Assembly: GCA_036429605.1 (NCBI GenBank)
Contig: JAVFKD010000004.1
Span: 1,364,001-1,428,000 of the forward strand
Length of the DNA stretch: 64,000 nucleotides
From: Cladobotryum mycophilum
Lineage: Eukaryota > Ascomycota > Sordariomycetes > Hypocreales > Hypocreaceae
Direction of reading: 5' to 3'
Part shown: positions 23,489-36,437 of the stretch, piece by piece
Position numbering within the stretch: the first letter of the stretch is position 1
How the letters are laid out: every line of letters begins with the position of its first letter
The notes under the pieces: model-generated
Seen by the model: only the letters and a program-made list of their open reading frames with translations
What the model was told of the DNA's origin: nothing
Databases searched by the model: none
Made by a program: the position numbers and the translations under genes

Positions 23489-24016
23489 ATGTCGTTCTCC
23501 ACATCGAGTTACATCCCCGCTGCGACAGGAAAGGTGTATGAGGGTGATGCTGGAAGCACGTTGGCTCCAGGTGTTGGTGAGGGCAACGATGCCGGGGCTG
23601 CAGGCGACACCAGCGACTCCATGAACTTCTCCACTGGGGCTATGATTGCCGTTATCGTCGTCGTCGTCGTGGTCATCTTGATTGGAGGTATTACATCCCC
23701 AAGTCATGTCTCAGTTATCATGTTGGTATTAACATTGAATAGTATCAACCGCTACCCTCTTCTTCATCGCCAAAAGACGCGAGTGGACTGTCAGGGAGAC
23801 CATCAGAAGATCAACCCGCAAGGTCGCCAACGCACTTACTCCACGAAGAGCTGAATTCTCTCGTGATGTCAAGGAATCAATGGGCTCACGTCGGGGGGAC
23901 GCACAAAGATTGTTGACGATATCCCACCAACCCCTCGACTTCGACCTGAGGACGTGGAAAAGGGCTTGGCTTCGATTGATGTGAAGCCTACAGACCGAAA
24001 GTTTGGCCGAAAGTAA
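23489..24016 (+). CDS. small single-pass membrane protein (frameshifted in this sequence)
   Basis: Uncharacterised fungal family with one transmembrane segment. Exon 1 is 23489-23687; intron 23688-23742 (GTATTA...AATAG); exon 2 is 23743-24016. The N-terminal half is Gly/Ser/Ala-rich and extracellular-like. The membrane segment (AMIAVIVVVVVVILIGVSTA then TLFFIA) spans the intron and is followed by a basic stretch, KRREWTVRETIRRSTRK. The printed frame fails after the G run 23893-23898. One extra G restores KIVDDIPPTPRLRPEDVEKG and a natural end ...DRKFGRK at 24014-24016, for a total of 474 nt, 157 aa. I recall related proteins with the same N-terminus and the same PPTPRL-PEDVEKGL segment in other ascomycetes, but no function. 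Confidence 0.82.
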
Positions 24017-24170
24017 TGCTCAGCTTTGCGACATGTTGTGCGAGTAAGGCAATGGGAGTCCTGGAAATGATTTTCTCTTTTTGTATCAACGATGCTATGT
24101 TTTTTTCTCGCCCACGGCTGGTCCACTGTACATAATGCTCATGATTCTAATGATTATTAAATTGGGGGTA

Positions 24171-26110
24171 TCACATCTTCCTGAATGTGTTTTGACTGGC
24201 GCTCCTCCTGTTGGCCATGGATCGCCTCTGGGGTTTAGGTGCTTCTTCCTCTTCCCGCTCCTGCTTCTTCTTTTTGGACACTGGCATAAATATGACTTGC
24301 CTCTCTCCAACAACATCGCCGCGCTGTCCCCGACCATCGCGAGCCGACCTTTGCTGTCTTGATCCCAACGCGGTATCTCTGACTTGTCGGCCTTCATTTT
24401 GAGTGGAAGACACACGCATGACCACGTCATCCTTCGGCTTGGATGATGTTATTGGCTCATCTTCATCGCTAGACTCCTCATCAGAGTCCTTGCCTTGGTA
24501 TCGCCGAGTTGGCGCAACAGTAGTCTCAGCAGGTTGCTGAATCATAGTGCTAGGATTAAGCGCCCTGAATTCGTAACTAGTCTCATCCACCACGAAGTCC
24601 TCGTCTTCGAACAATTTGCTGAATCGCTTATCGCCCAAAAGACCCGCCTCGGTATCCACCTCGCCTCTGTTCTCCTGCTTCTTGATGAGCTTGTCGACGA
24701 GTTTTTGGTTGACCTTGACCTTCTTTGTGCCTCTGATTCTGCTGGAGCGTTCCTTCTCGACCTTCTCCTTGACACGTTTCTGTCGTTCCTCTTCAAAGGC
24801 ATAGGGATTGGTAATAAGTTTGGCTTGTTCATACAGCTTGGATGCAACAAAGTATCCATGCATATATGGTCGCAGGAGGTTCGTCTTGCCAACCAAGTGT
24901 GCTAAGCTTAGATGCTTCAGTTCTGGCAAGGTCAAGAACTTGTAGTTGTCATAGGTTTCGGTATGGACTTCTTCGGCCATCTCCTCCACCATGTTGTCCA
25001 GGAATGAACACCACTTTGGCGCGGGGCCTAATTGAGGGACGAAGAAAGCGTGTTGTTGCTTGCCTTCGTTCGCTGTAAGCAGCATACCGGTATTCTTACA
25101 CCAAGCAACATCGTTGATATCCACGACGGGCTCAACGGATGTCCAGGGATCGCCTGTCTGTTCATCCCAAATTTTGATGATTCGTTTGTCGGAAGACATT
25201 ATCTTCTTTTCTTGCGAAGAGGTTGTCATGTGTATTAATTTCTTGACAGCGAAACCATAGCCGTGGTCCTTTTTCAACAGAGGCACGGGACGTCGAAGGT
25301 CAAATAGTTGAATCATACCGGTTGAGGTGCCGGTTGCCAGAGATAGACCGGAAGAGTGAAAATCCAGGGCTGTAACTCCACCATCGTGACCTGAGAGAAG
25401 TGCAACTCTAGATCTTGAACGAGGATCCCAGAATTCCACAGTGCCTATTGATGTTCCAAAAGCTAAGAGATTGTGTGTCTCTTCGGCAATTGCAGCTGTG
25501 TTCACACTCCCCACATTGACACCACCCTGTAAACCACCACCTAAATGATCATCACCACCAACTTCTATTTGGTAGGACTTCATGAAACGCCCAAGTTCGA
25601 GGTTCATGCGGAAAACCTCCCCTTGCCATCAGCGTCGATGCCGACAGCTGGAACGACCGCTTCAGTCGAATGGCGGTCGTATACCAAGTCTCGGCCGTAT
25701 CTCGGGATGCGCGCTTCGTAATGGCAGCCCATGGGCGTATGGAACTCGAGTTTTCGGTCATTCTGCAGGTGCAGGGACTTGGAATAGTCTGGGGAAAGGA
25801 GGACGAAGGACTGGTTGAGCGACGTCGTATGTCTTGTGAAGGAAAGAGAGAGTTGCGGGAGGTTGTGCACATGCATCTGAGGCTTGTATGTGCCAGTGCT
25901 CATAACCCATTCGCCATCCTCACTGATACGGATGCAGTTGCTGGCCTCTTCGAACTCAAAGTCTTGCAGAAGCTCAACTCGATTTTGGTATTCGGCGTCA
26001 TCTTTCAAGCTGCGCTTCCGGCGACGAGCGAGCCAATCCGGCAGAGGGCGTCCTGTAGATGCGCCGGAGATCGTGTAAACGGGGACCGTCCCCGGATTAG
26101 AAAGCTTCAT
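24171..26110 (-). CDS. ENP2: ribosome biogenesis protein Enp2/NOL10 (frameshifted in this sequence)
   Basis: Nucleolar WD40 protein of the small-subunit processome. The start MKLSNPGTVPVYTISG at 26110 matches the family. WD-like blades cover the first 350 or so residues (VEFWDPRSRSRVALLSGHDGGVTALDF and others). The NUC153 motif LLGDKRFSKLFEDEDFVVDE lies near residue 490. The tail is acidic then basic and ends NTFRKM. The gene has no intron. The printed frame breaks after GIDADGKG. One extra G in the run at plus-strand 25619-25622 joins it to EVFRMNLELGRFMKSYQIEV, giving 1941 nt, 646 aa. It is divergent from MED13. Confidence 0.93.
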
Positions 26111-26852
26111 GGTCGTCGCTGAATGGGCAGTGAAGGTGATCTCGAAAACTTTTGTTGTAGGTTCAATCGTAAAAATGAGACAGGAATCAAGCTGGACTAG
26201 CGACGACTCTGCAAAAAAAATCAAGGTGAAGAAAATCGTAGACCTTGCTCCCCCCACCTTGGAGCTCGGTGAGTGGCTCCACACATGCAGTAGCGTCAGG
26301 CCTGACCGAGCCAGCCAATAACCTGCAACGCGCGCTAGATCCAGCAAGCAACCCTTGGACTTCGTGGAGGCCCTCTCAACTAACTGACTGGGTCTGTCAA
26401 TTCTGTGCTTCAAATCTGCGATTACGCTGCATTATCAAACATTGCTTCAATACCCCTTTGCTCGAACAACCGATCGCTCCTTGGCCGCGCATGCCGGCAA
26501 TACTAGGGATGCTCGTCGCGTAGGCTTTGGCTCTTTGCATCTCATTTCAACATCTTACCCTCGAGTGGCTCTCCCGATCCGAGATACCGCGCGCCGCCCC
26601 GGTGACGCTCCACAGCTGCTTCCTCGACCATCGAGACCCGTTGAGATGGAGCTCGGGCAGTTGAGGGCGTCAAGAATTGCTAACCACCCACTCAACTACC
26701 GCGGCTACGGGAGCTTTCATACCACTTTCCTTGCTGCAAGGCACCAAGTCGGACTGTTTGTGCGATAGACTGGAAGTCGTGGCTTGGTGTCGAGGACGGC
26801 TAGCTGCGCTGTCACCGGCTGCCACAAGCCGACTCTTCAATAAGCAGTCGAC
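26111..26852. promoter_or_regulatory. divergent ENP2/MED13 intergenic region
   Basis: 742 bp separating two start codons on opposite strands; presumably a bidirectional promoter with both leaders. Two frames that overlap it read as noise. Confidence 0.5.
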
Positions 26853-29800
26853 ATGGACACTGGCGAATACGAAACGAATACTCTTATAATAGTGAGTATT
26901 GTTGTCGACTCTGGATAGGTCATCCTCGGCTAACATCACAACGGAATAATATATCGTCCATCTCCTATCGTTTCTATGAACCTCACATCGACCTGTCGCA
27001 AAGCTTTCCCTCGACCGCCCTTGATATAGAAAGCGCATTAAGAGATGAAGGGCATGTTGTTTCTTACGATGCGAATAGGCAGGGAATCTGGTACTTTCGA
27101 TTTCTTAACAAAGATGGACAGGAAAGCGTGGACCACGAATCCGACAATCCCATCGATGCGGCTCGACATGGTCTTGTACTTGGAGAGGAGGGGATAATAG
27201 AACCACCAACACTGCAGAAAGTTCGGGCTCAGGCTCAAGGGTCGAACAATACGCCGACAACCTTGTCACCGGCTGTCTCGGCTCTGGAGCAGTCTCAAAG
27301 GCACACCCTTATCTCCCCCTCACAGGGCATTGCCCTAGGTTTACATGATCAAGAACTGAGAGGGGCGCATCCTTCTATCGATACAAAATCTGGAGGAATA
27401 CCCCAAAAGGTCCTCTACGAGAATTTCGTGACGTCCCTTCTATCAACGATCTCAACCACCTTTTGCCACCAGACTCATGCGATACCACTCAACTATCGAA
27501 CGATCTTGTTTCCGCCGAATACACTTAGCGCTTTCGAGTCGCAAGATACTTTTATAGAAAAATATCCAGTGATAGGGACTTTCAGGGCTTTCCTGACAAC
27601 GACTGGGTATTTAGTACTTGGTCTGGCTGTGTCACGCTGCAAAGGACTTCTGTGCCTGGATGATGTCACTGCACCTGGGTTCACTTCTCAGGGCCAACGT
27701 ATCTTGGCTGCCCCTTTTGGGGTTATGACCAGGAGTCAATTTGGTATACCTGGCAATGTTGTAACAAACTTATCCCACACTCCGAATGCGCACGCAATGA
27801 GCCTGCGAGGCAGTCTTGAAACTCAAGAATCTCTGTGGAAGCAGGCTTGTTTGAGGTACTTACACTTTCGAGGTATTTCGGCATCAGCATTGGAACATAG
27901 CCACTGGGTAAATCTTCTTGTGTCTAGACCGAGGAACTCAGCCTCGAGGAACGATCATCGATCACTGGCCTCGGCTTCGGCCATCAGCCTACCATGGCCG
28001 GGACGTTTGTGCTTCCGCAAAAGAGCCGTCGATGTATCATCGACAAGCCGTGTTGTGGATACGGTGCTAAGTGGCTATGAGGAAACCCATGATCCTCTTG
28101 GTAGCGCAAGGGGCTGGTTCAATGCGACCTCCGAGAGGGACGAGAAGGTATCCAAGAGAAATGCTGAGCGCGCGGCAACAGTACTCAAGGAGACAAGCAT
28201 TATAGAGGCAAAACTGCTGAAACCTAACGGTAATTCGCCCATGACTATACGGAGACCGAGCGCAGCAGCGGCAGGTGTTATGTACCCAACGCCACCTGAT
28301 GGCATCCAACAAGTTAACGGAGTGACGCCTTCGATCGATGGAGCTCTATCAAGTCCCGGTAACCCATTATCGGCCCCAATGACTACCGAATTGGATAATG
28401 CGGCCCCTAATGTGATTTCAACTGGTGGCACTCTTGATGACAGCCCGGAATTTGTGGAGCCTAAACGACAACAAAGCGATAGTAATCTCCTGAGTGATGC
28501 CGACAACATGTTTGGCGACATGGGCGGGGATATGTTTGAGCATAATGATATTACGGAAGACGACTTTAATTTCTTTGACGAGCAACCAGGCGGGATGGAC
28601 CTGGATATGTCACTGAGCGATCTCACTGCGACGGAAAACATTACACTTCCAGCCCCGAAAATCGAAGAAGCAACCCCTGTGCCAGTTGAGGAAGCGGTGC
28701 ATAAACCCCCGCCTGATCCGGAGCCTGTTGTATTCGCCAAGCCCGAGCTGAAGCATGCCCGAAGCTGTCAAACTGAAGATTCTGCACAACGGGGCCGAGA
28801 TGTTCGCCCTAGCTCTACGAAGCGCGAATCTAGCCCGTTTGATCCCCATACTGTATTCAAGCGGGTGAAGGCGTCTTTAGGATTATCAGCACACGGTATA
28901 CCTCAAATTGCTCCAGCTTCAAGTCGGAAAACAAAAGTGTTTGAACGAGTCGACTTTGACCCAACGCTGCCCATGATTAGCAAGAAATATGAACAAGGCG
29001 GATTCTTTGATTGGAGTGAGAGTTCTAAAACTGAAAAGCCAAAGCAGAATCTGGGGTTACTCTCCGATTATCCAAAACGATATAGCAGGTCAAGCAAAAG
29101 AGCGAAGGATAAACCAGTCTCCTTTAGCTCTGTAGTAGTGAAATCTCAGACAGGAATGGAACCGCCGATTCTGTCCAGCCCATCTAAATTAGATGGATCA
29201 ATATCAGAGAGAGATGGTAGCAGTGACGAATCGGACCAGGATGACTCAAGTTACACAAGCGAGGAACCGTCTTCTCCCCAGAAAGCTGCCCTTAGGCATC
29301 TAAACGCCGAAGAGGATGCCGTCTCTCAAGCCGCCTCCCTAAGAGATATTGAATACACAGAGGAACCCGACCATCAGTTTGCAGTGGAGTTACCGCGACT
29401 ATCTAAACCTGACGTGTCAGAGATGCCGCTTTCAGTCTTTTTCTCTGACCCAGAGCCTTTGGTCTTGGACATGTCTCTTGCGGATGAGGACTTGATCCAA
29501 ATTGCCCAAATACTCACGGAACAAGCTGCAACAGGCTTGCTAGATATTTGCAACTCCCATGATGATAGCATGGCCATGATGGCGAATCAGATGCGTCAGG
29601 CTTTATCTACCAACACTCGCAATGCATTTCAAGTGCTTGAAGATGTGGCATCACACTTTCTTGGCGAAGCGACTCCACTGCGCCTTAAGGGTTTGCTTGA
29701 TGTTCAGGATATTCCACTATTACCGCAGCCCACTCGCATCGCGCCGCGCCAGATTCCTGGGAGGGAGACCAACAGTGAGCCCGTGCGTCCCAGTAATCTC

Positions 29801-31405
29801 TATCAAATTCCAAGTCCCCATCTGGAGGTGCGACGAGCGGATGTGAAACTCTCTGTGTTACCATCTGCAGTAACTTTCTGGGAGAGCCTGGGTCTTGCCC
29901 CTTCTTCGGGTACCAAGAACATCAACGCTGTTTGTGTATTTCCTGGATGGAATGGAATGGGAGACAATGTCAGAACCTTTCTTGACCGAGTCAAAAGCGT
30001 ATATGAGTTTCTGAAGCTAGGAACTTTCGAAAACATGGCACTCGGCCAAGATCTCGATGACGGACTATTGCCTTATGAAGTCGACAGGATTTCCACCTCA
30101 CCAGATGCCACCGTTACCGGGCATGGGTCAGCCCTTATTGAAAGCATGGACGCCCTCCGTGGGCCCTTTTCTAGCTTGACAATTACGGAAACCAATTTTG
30201 TCATTTATTTTGTGTACTCGCCTGGCAATCCGGGGACGATTGTGGAAGCATGCACGGCCTTTCAGCGCTTTTTTGAAACCTATCAGAAATTGGTGACGAC
30301 GAAACAGAAAGCACCACAAAACGAATTGGTGTTGCAGTTGGTTTCAATGGACTTTCTTTCCTCGCCCACATCAGTGGTGGTGACACCAGCCGCGGAGCTT
30401 ATCAAGTTATGCATGGAAACATATGATCGGTGCACTCTATTTGGAGGACCGATGCCAGCTCCAGCTATCAGGATAGAACAGCCCCTGCCACGCATAATCG
30501 ATTTCAAGCTCACTAATACCGCGTCGGCGTCGCTAATCCGCGAGAATTCTTGCATTCATATCTCCTATGCGCAAAGTGTTGATGATCGATGGGTCACAGC
30601 AGCTTGGACGGATGATCGAGGGAATCAACAAGCGACTGCCTCTTATTGCCTTGGGCGGAAGGGAAAACCCCAGTCGAGGTCTATGAATGAAGTTGCCCAT
30701 GAAATATGGGAGACTACGCTGGAGCTAATTTCTGTGTGGAAGGTCCACTGGCGAATCATTATCACCAAATGTGGCCCCATGCATCAGCATGAGATGGAGT
30801 TCTGGGTCGATCTGGCTCGTACTGAGATCAATGCTACGGTGAACATGATATTGATGACGGTGGATACGAACCCCTCTCTTCAGCTGCTACCCCCGGTTAT
30901 GAAATTGCCCGGATCCGCCACGGCATTTTACACGACCCCAGTTTCGACACCACAAGCAAACGTGGTCTCACCAGAACAGACGACGACGCCAGCTCGCGAT
31001 TCTAGTGCCGCTGCGACAACGCCAGGAGATAACACCGCAGTCGACACAGACGCCGATGCAGTATTGGCTGATGTCACTGATCAGACATGGGGAGCCGTAG
31101 CTAGTCACCGCCTCAGCAACTCCACAAGCATCCTCGAGGTGCAACCCGCACTCATAAGTGGGTATCTGATCAAAAAGACGGGGATGAGAGTTGAGGACGC
31201 TCCTGTAGTGATGGAGGTGAACCTAGTGCACACGGAAACGATGCCACGAGCATACGAACCACTACTAAGAGAAATGTTGAGCCATTTTAGGGGATTAGGG
31301 ACATTGGCGAGAGCACGAGGAGTGGTGGATAGGGAGGCTGATGCACGGCCGTGGCACGTTGCAGCAGCGGAGAAGGCCGTAAGAGCCTTGTATTTGCTAA
31401 TGTGA
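26853..31405 (+). CDS. MED13: Mediator complex subunit 13
   Basis: Largest subunit of the Mediator Cdk8 kinase module (yeast Ssn2/Srb9), linking the module to core Mediator. Exon 1 is 26853-26891 (MDTGEYETNTLII). Exon 2, 26945-31405, continues NNISSISYRFYEPHIDL and is open for 1486 codons, for a total of 1499 aa. The intron 26892-26944 has a perfect GTGAGT donor and CTAAC branch but ends in GG instead of AG. No AG in the correct phase exists nearby, so either the base is wrong or the site is non-canonical. The middle is acidic and disordered (EDDFNFFDEQPGGMDLDMSL). The MID/PIWI-like C-terminal half includes VCVFPGWNGMGDNVRTFLD and ends with ISGYLIKKTG...WHVAAAEKAVRALYLLM. Confidence 0.93.
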
Positions 31406-33038
31406 GCATGTGAGCATGAGGGTGGTTGTTGTTATTGTTGTGATACCTTGCGACGAAGACATGGGCATGTACGTTTGAATAGCAAACTCTATACTTTGGC
31501 GTTTTGATTGGCGTTGGACATTATTCCGAGTCAAGTTTTGCAGGTCATTTACGCTTCAATGGTCAGAGGGAGAGGAAGAAAGGGGGATGGAGAGAGAGAG
31601 AGAGAGAGAGAGAGAAGGGTAAAATACAAGTCTGTACAGTACATACGTGTAGCTACAAGACAAAAGAGCCAAGCTATCGTGTTTCCGGGTATTCGTGCAT
31701 ATGTGTATGAGAAAAAGGGTAGGGGATGCCTGATTTCCGGTGGATAGAAGTGGGTTTAGAGTGGATAGAGAGATTGGTCACACGATAGATGAAATGCAAG
31801 GGGGAACATTTTGGTTCTCGCAAAAACAAGGAAGCGAAAGTAGAAAAAGGACAACGCACTGCAAAGCAAGGGAGTGACATGAAATGAGTGGGATATAGAA
31901 GGGGGAGGATGAGAAGGGAGACCATTGGTATTGGCCTTGCTTTGTCTTGGATGCATGATACTTGATAGGCAGGGAGCCAGTCCTTGTCCCTCTTTTTGGT
32001 TTGTGGTGCAGCAGCTGTGATGGAATGGACGACCCGTATCCATCTCGATGGGGATTGCATGTGTCTTAGGAAGGGGTTTATACTCCAAGCGTGTTAGTTA
32101 TTACTTCTCCGACGAGCCCCGATTCCAATGTAGCCCCAACGATAAATGGTCATTTGCCATTACATGTTGTATCTTGCATATAATGCAGTACAAAGACACG
32201 GTTCTTAAAGTGAACGGGCTATTTTGGTGGAGGTGGAGGAGGAGGAAGTAGAAGAAGAACAACAAGAGGAGAATGAAAGGGTCCCCCCAAAGGTGGATGG
32301 ACCGGGGTTGGAGATAGCGGCTTGTAGGGAGAGGGAGCGAAATCTCGATGACGGGTTAATAATAGGCACAGGGCAAATGCTCATAGGCTGGAGTCAGGAC
32401 TGATGTCTCTCCGGTGGGTCGTAGCCTATATGCATCTACTAGGCACTGAAAAAAGGGCCCCCGCCATGACGCATATAGACATACTTGGAGGAGAGCGCTG
32501 ATCTGGACTCAGTGTGGACTCTTTTGCTCTCCGTCTCTCCAACCTCTCACCCTCTCTGCAAGTTTCTGGGACGTCTCGTCTCTGCCTTGCTCTAGCCTTT
32601 CGGGCCTTTTAAATTCTTCATCAATCGTCTGTCATTCAGTCCTTTTTTCTTTCTTACTCTTCCCTCTCTCCATTCATTATCACCATCCATCATTATCAGT
32701 CACAGATATGACTCAGAGCCCGAGGCTGTTTTTTTAGGTACCTAGCTCAAGTACCTATTGACCTTTTATGTCAGCAAGTGTCAAGCCACACACACCCACA
32801 CACGCCACCCACCTTGTGTGCTTAAGCGGGCAGTCCAGTCTCCAACACCGATAGCAACACACCACACTCTTACTACAACCACCACACGCCACCTACAAAA
32901 AGTACCTTACATCCTTTACCACATCTGGGAGATCCCCCACTTACAACTTCACAACTTTTTCTTTCTTTCTTCTATTATTCTTGAAGAAACATGACCGCAA
33001 ATAAATATATTTAATCCTATTCTCCATTATACGCTAGA
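31406..33038. other. intergenic region between MED13 and the F-box gene
   Basis: 1.6 kb. A GA microsatellite lies at about 31591-31616 and a perfect palindrome TAGGTACCTA at 32735-32744. CT-rich and CA-rich tracts near 32520-32960 fit the leader of the F-box gene. No coding region is supported. Confidence 0.5.
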
Positions 33039-34948
33039 ATGAGTACAGCATCGCTAGGAAGTCTCCCAGATGATCTCATTCTCGATATCGTCCATTATCT
33101 GGACACTGCCCGCGATGTCGCCCACTTCGAAGCTGCGTCAAAACGGACCCACAATCTGGTAAAACAGAGCGGATGGCGAGACTTTGTCAAGGACAAATTC
33201 GCTTCAATCAGACTTCCCTCGGATGTATCAATGGGATGGGGGCTCTGGCAAACCGTCTAACATATCAGGACCGATGCTGGAATAAGCGCGGTGTCTATCT
33301 GACCATCATTGATGAACAGCCTCCAGCATGGAATGGCATCAGGAGCAGGGGCTTCATGGGACAGTCTGTGAGCTTCCAGTCTGTCATGACCGCCACCATG
33401 GTCTCATCCTACCCTGAAGAGTTATTTGTTTTTGGCGCGGGAGAAGATTTGGTCTTTCGACGACGACCTACAACCACCGAGACTCAAGATAAATGGGGCA
33501 GACTGAAAGGGCGTGATATGGGATATACTGCTGGATCAGGCGATGTCACAGCCATGACAATTCTTGAACGTGGCCCGACGCCAGAGATTGTCGTGGGAAG
33601 GGCAACGGGAGATTTGCAGCTCATGTCTGCCGACTTTAAAACTCTAGGAGACATAACCCAAGATTTGCTTCCCTTGGACGAACAGACTACAGGTCTTGGA
33701 ACCCAACCAATGCGAACCTCTCCCGGGCAGATGGCAGTTTCGTGGGCAGAATGGGAGCCAAAGAATCAGATTCTGGTAAGCTGTAGAAGCTCTATCCTGA
33801 CACTCTACAACCTCAACAACACAGAGGAGGAATCGCTTCGGCCGATAATGTACTACGACGTCTCGAAAGCAAACCTCTCTGACGAGACCTCTCTCATGAG
33901 GAACGTCAAGTTTATGACCCCTGACATAGTTGCTTGCGGTCTTGGGGGCTGTCGCCAACCCCTGAGATGGGCACAGATTCGACCTGACGGGCTCGAGTTT
34001 TTCTACGCGGCCAAAAATGGCCTAATGGCTAAAGATATGGAAATGGGACCGGCAACAGGGCCGGACGAGAAGACGACGGTGCGAGCGATCGAGCCCGTAT
34101 ATGGCATGAACCCGAACCTACTTCTCAGTGCCTGGGATGATGGAAGCCACAGGTAAGATTCACACATACCTCATCCTTGTATGTTATCGTCTCACATAAA
34201 CTAATATGAGAAAAACAGACTTTCAGATTTGCGAACGCCATCAGACCACGATGCCATATATCGCGACCGTTTTCAGCCGTACCAAGCCAGCAGCTCGATG
34301 ATTGTGTACGGATCTGAAAGATTCGTTACAGGCAACAACTGGGGCCCAGATATCCGATTCTTCGACTTTCGGTACCCCAGGCCTTATAAGCACTACAATG
34401 CTTTGCCTTGCTCCCCGATACCTCCGATCCCTGGACGGCCATTCCAGAAAGACGGCTTAAACAGGACTGTCATTCCGGAACGTCCAGTTGCCAAGTGTGA
34501 CCATGTGCACGGCCAGAAATGTACTTGGCATGAAATGTCAGCTGAGCAAAGCTGGCAGCCAGACGCAGTGCTGCACATGGGCAGCCCTACTCTTGACCGC
34601 GTTCACTCCTTGACCAAGGCTGCCGATACGTCTAGTTCGTTCTACATTGGCTTCCGTGGATCCGTCGTGGAAATGACCCTCGGACTTGCAGAAGACATTC
34701 CTGATGAGGCGAAGAAGCGCAACGCAGCTGATGGATGGCGCGCGACCCAGCCGAAAGGCAGGGTTTCTCTCATGGAGACTGGCATCGGCTTTTGCAGCGA
34801 CGAGGCTTGGATGGAGGGCCACACCGGCATGCCAGAGCTGTACTATCACAAGCAACTCCGGTTCCTGGAAGAAACTGCGGACCGCAGGAAGCCCAATTGG
34901 TCGCGCTTGGATACCGCTTTCCGGTCAAGTCGTAGAAGGCAGTCTTAG
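33039..34948 (+). CDS. F-box protein with a beta-propeller-like C-terminal region (frameshifted in this sequence)
   Basis: The N-terminal F-box (LPDDLILDIVHYLDTARDVAHF, residues about 8-50) would bind Skp1 in an SCF ubiquitin ligase. The long remainder has WD-like strands (MIVYGSERFVTGNNWGPDIRFFDF) but no clear repeat count, and the substrate is unknown. Exons are 33039-34152 and 34219-34948, with intron GTAAGA...AACAG. The printed frame stops at 33260. One extra G in the run 33238-33242 gives MGWGALANRLTYQDRCW and a single frame to the end, for 1845 nt, 614 aa. YQDRCW is a typical segment following fungal F-boxes of this kind. Confidence 0.85.
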
Positions 34949-35305
34949 GATGTCTTTTCTTGTTCACTCCAAGTTTTTTCAACATTTTGGTCAATGATTT
35001 ACATGGATATTTAGACGGGGAATTAGCGATGGAGATGGGGAAATTATGATGATATGAATTGTGTTTATAGATGGGTAATAGTCATTAGGGAAATTGCAAA
35101 TTGTATTTTCTTTGTTTTTTATGTAAAACAAAATCATGCCGTTCTTTTAAAAAAAAACATAAAGGGCATTATATACAACCTCGTAGTGTAATTGTTAAAT
35201 CCTTTCCTTCTCTAACGCGCATAACATACATTCAAGTATCTAAAAAATAAAATAAAAAAATAACAGTCATTAAACAAAAGAGTCTTCCTTTAGTTTTGTT
35301 TCTTT
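34949..35305. other. convergent 3' regions
   Basis: 357 bp of AT-rich sequence with A and T runs between the F-box and nitronate monooxygenase stop codons. Nothing else visible. Confidence 0.5.
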
Positions 35306-36437
35306 TTACAACTTGGCCTCGGGGACGATGAGGGCCAACTTCTCCTGGAGAGCACTCTCGGCCTCCTTCTCGATACGCTTGACGAGGTCCTTGCAGGTGG
35401 GGATATCGTGAATCAAACCAATGACTTGACCAGCAGTCCAGACCTATAAATTTGTTAGTATATGTTTGACCAGGAAGGCAAAAGAGAGAGAGAGAGAGAG
35501 AAACTTACGCCGTGCTCGGTATCACCATTGATGAAAACCTCCTTGCCTCGCTTTCCGCTAACATAGGGCGCAATCTCGGCAAACTCGCCCGTGGTGCTCT
35601 CCTTCTCGACCTTGAGGGCGTCCATGGTGACCTTGTTCTTGAACAGGCGGGTGGTGTTGGTCCACCTCCTCAGCAGGAGCGTGGTGTCCGTCTCCTGGGC
35701 CTTGACGATCTGCTTCTTGACGTTCTCGTGCAGGGGCGCCTCGACGGTGCACATGAAGCGGGTGCCCATGTTGACGCCGCAGGCGCCCAGGCAGAGGGCG
35801 GCGGCGAGCCCCTGGCCGTCGGCGAAGCCGCCCGAGGCGATGAAGGGCACGGTGAGGGTCTGGCGTGCGCGGGAGAGGAGGATGAAGTTTGTGATGTCGC
35901 TCTCGCCCACGTGGCCGGCGCACTCGAAACCGTCGATGCTGAGGAAGTCGACGCCCAGCTTGATGGCGCTCTGGGCGTGCTTGATGGTGGTGCACTTGTG
36001 CAGCACGGTGACGCCGGCCTTTTTCAGCTGCTGGATGATGGGGCCGGGGGAGTTGCCTGCCGTCTCGACGATGGTGATGCCCTCGTCGATGATGGCCTGG
36101 GCGAAGGCGCCGTAGTTGGGGGGCACCATGGAGGGCAGGAGGGTCATGTTGACGCCAAAGGGGTTCTTGGTCAGGGTGCGGCAGCGCTGGATCTCGGCAC
36201 GGAGGGCCTCGGGGGTAGGGTAGATGAGGGCGGTGATGATGCCGAGGCCGCCTGCGTTGGAGACGGCGGAGGCGAGGTCAGCGGTGCCGATGTGCATCAT
36301 GCCGCCTTGGACGATGGGCACTGAAGAAACAAACTTGGTCAGTATAATATCATGGTGATTTTGTTGGGGGGAGTGGTTCATGGGGAAAACGTACCTCGAA
36401 TGCCCAGTCGGCGGGTGAGTTCTGTGTTGAAAGGCAT
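35306..36437 (-). CDS. nitronate monooxygenase (2-nitropropane dioxygenase family)
   Basis: FMN-dependent TIM-barrel enzyme of the NMO/NPD family; typical members oxidise alkyl nitronates such as propionate-3-nitronate. Exons are 36437-36395, 36320-35509 and 35443-35306. Introns are 36394-36321 (GTACGT...TTCAG) and 35508-35444 (GTAAGT...TATAG). The product is 330 aa. It begins MPFNTELTRRLGIRVPIVQGGM. Family segments include NAGGLGIITA, FGVNMTLLP, the phosphate-binding DGFECAGHVGE and IASGGFADGQGLAAALCLGACGVNMGTRF. A GA microsatellite sits inside intron 2 near its donor. The exact substrate cannot be told from sequence. Confidence 0.92.

Noticed and set aside
35512..36324. 270-codon plus-strand open frame
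   Set aside because: Mirror of nitronate monooxygenase exon 2; GC-biased codons keep the opposite frame open.
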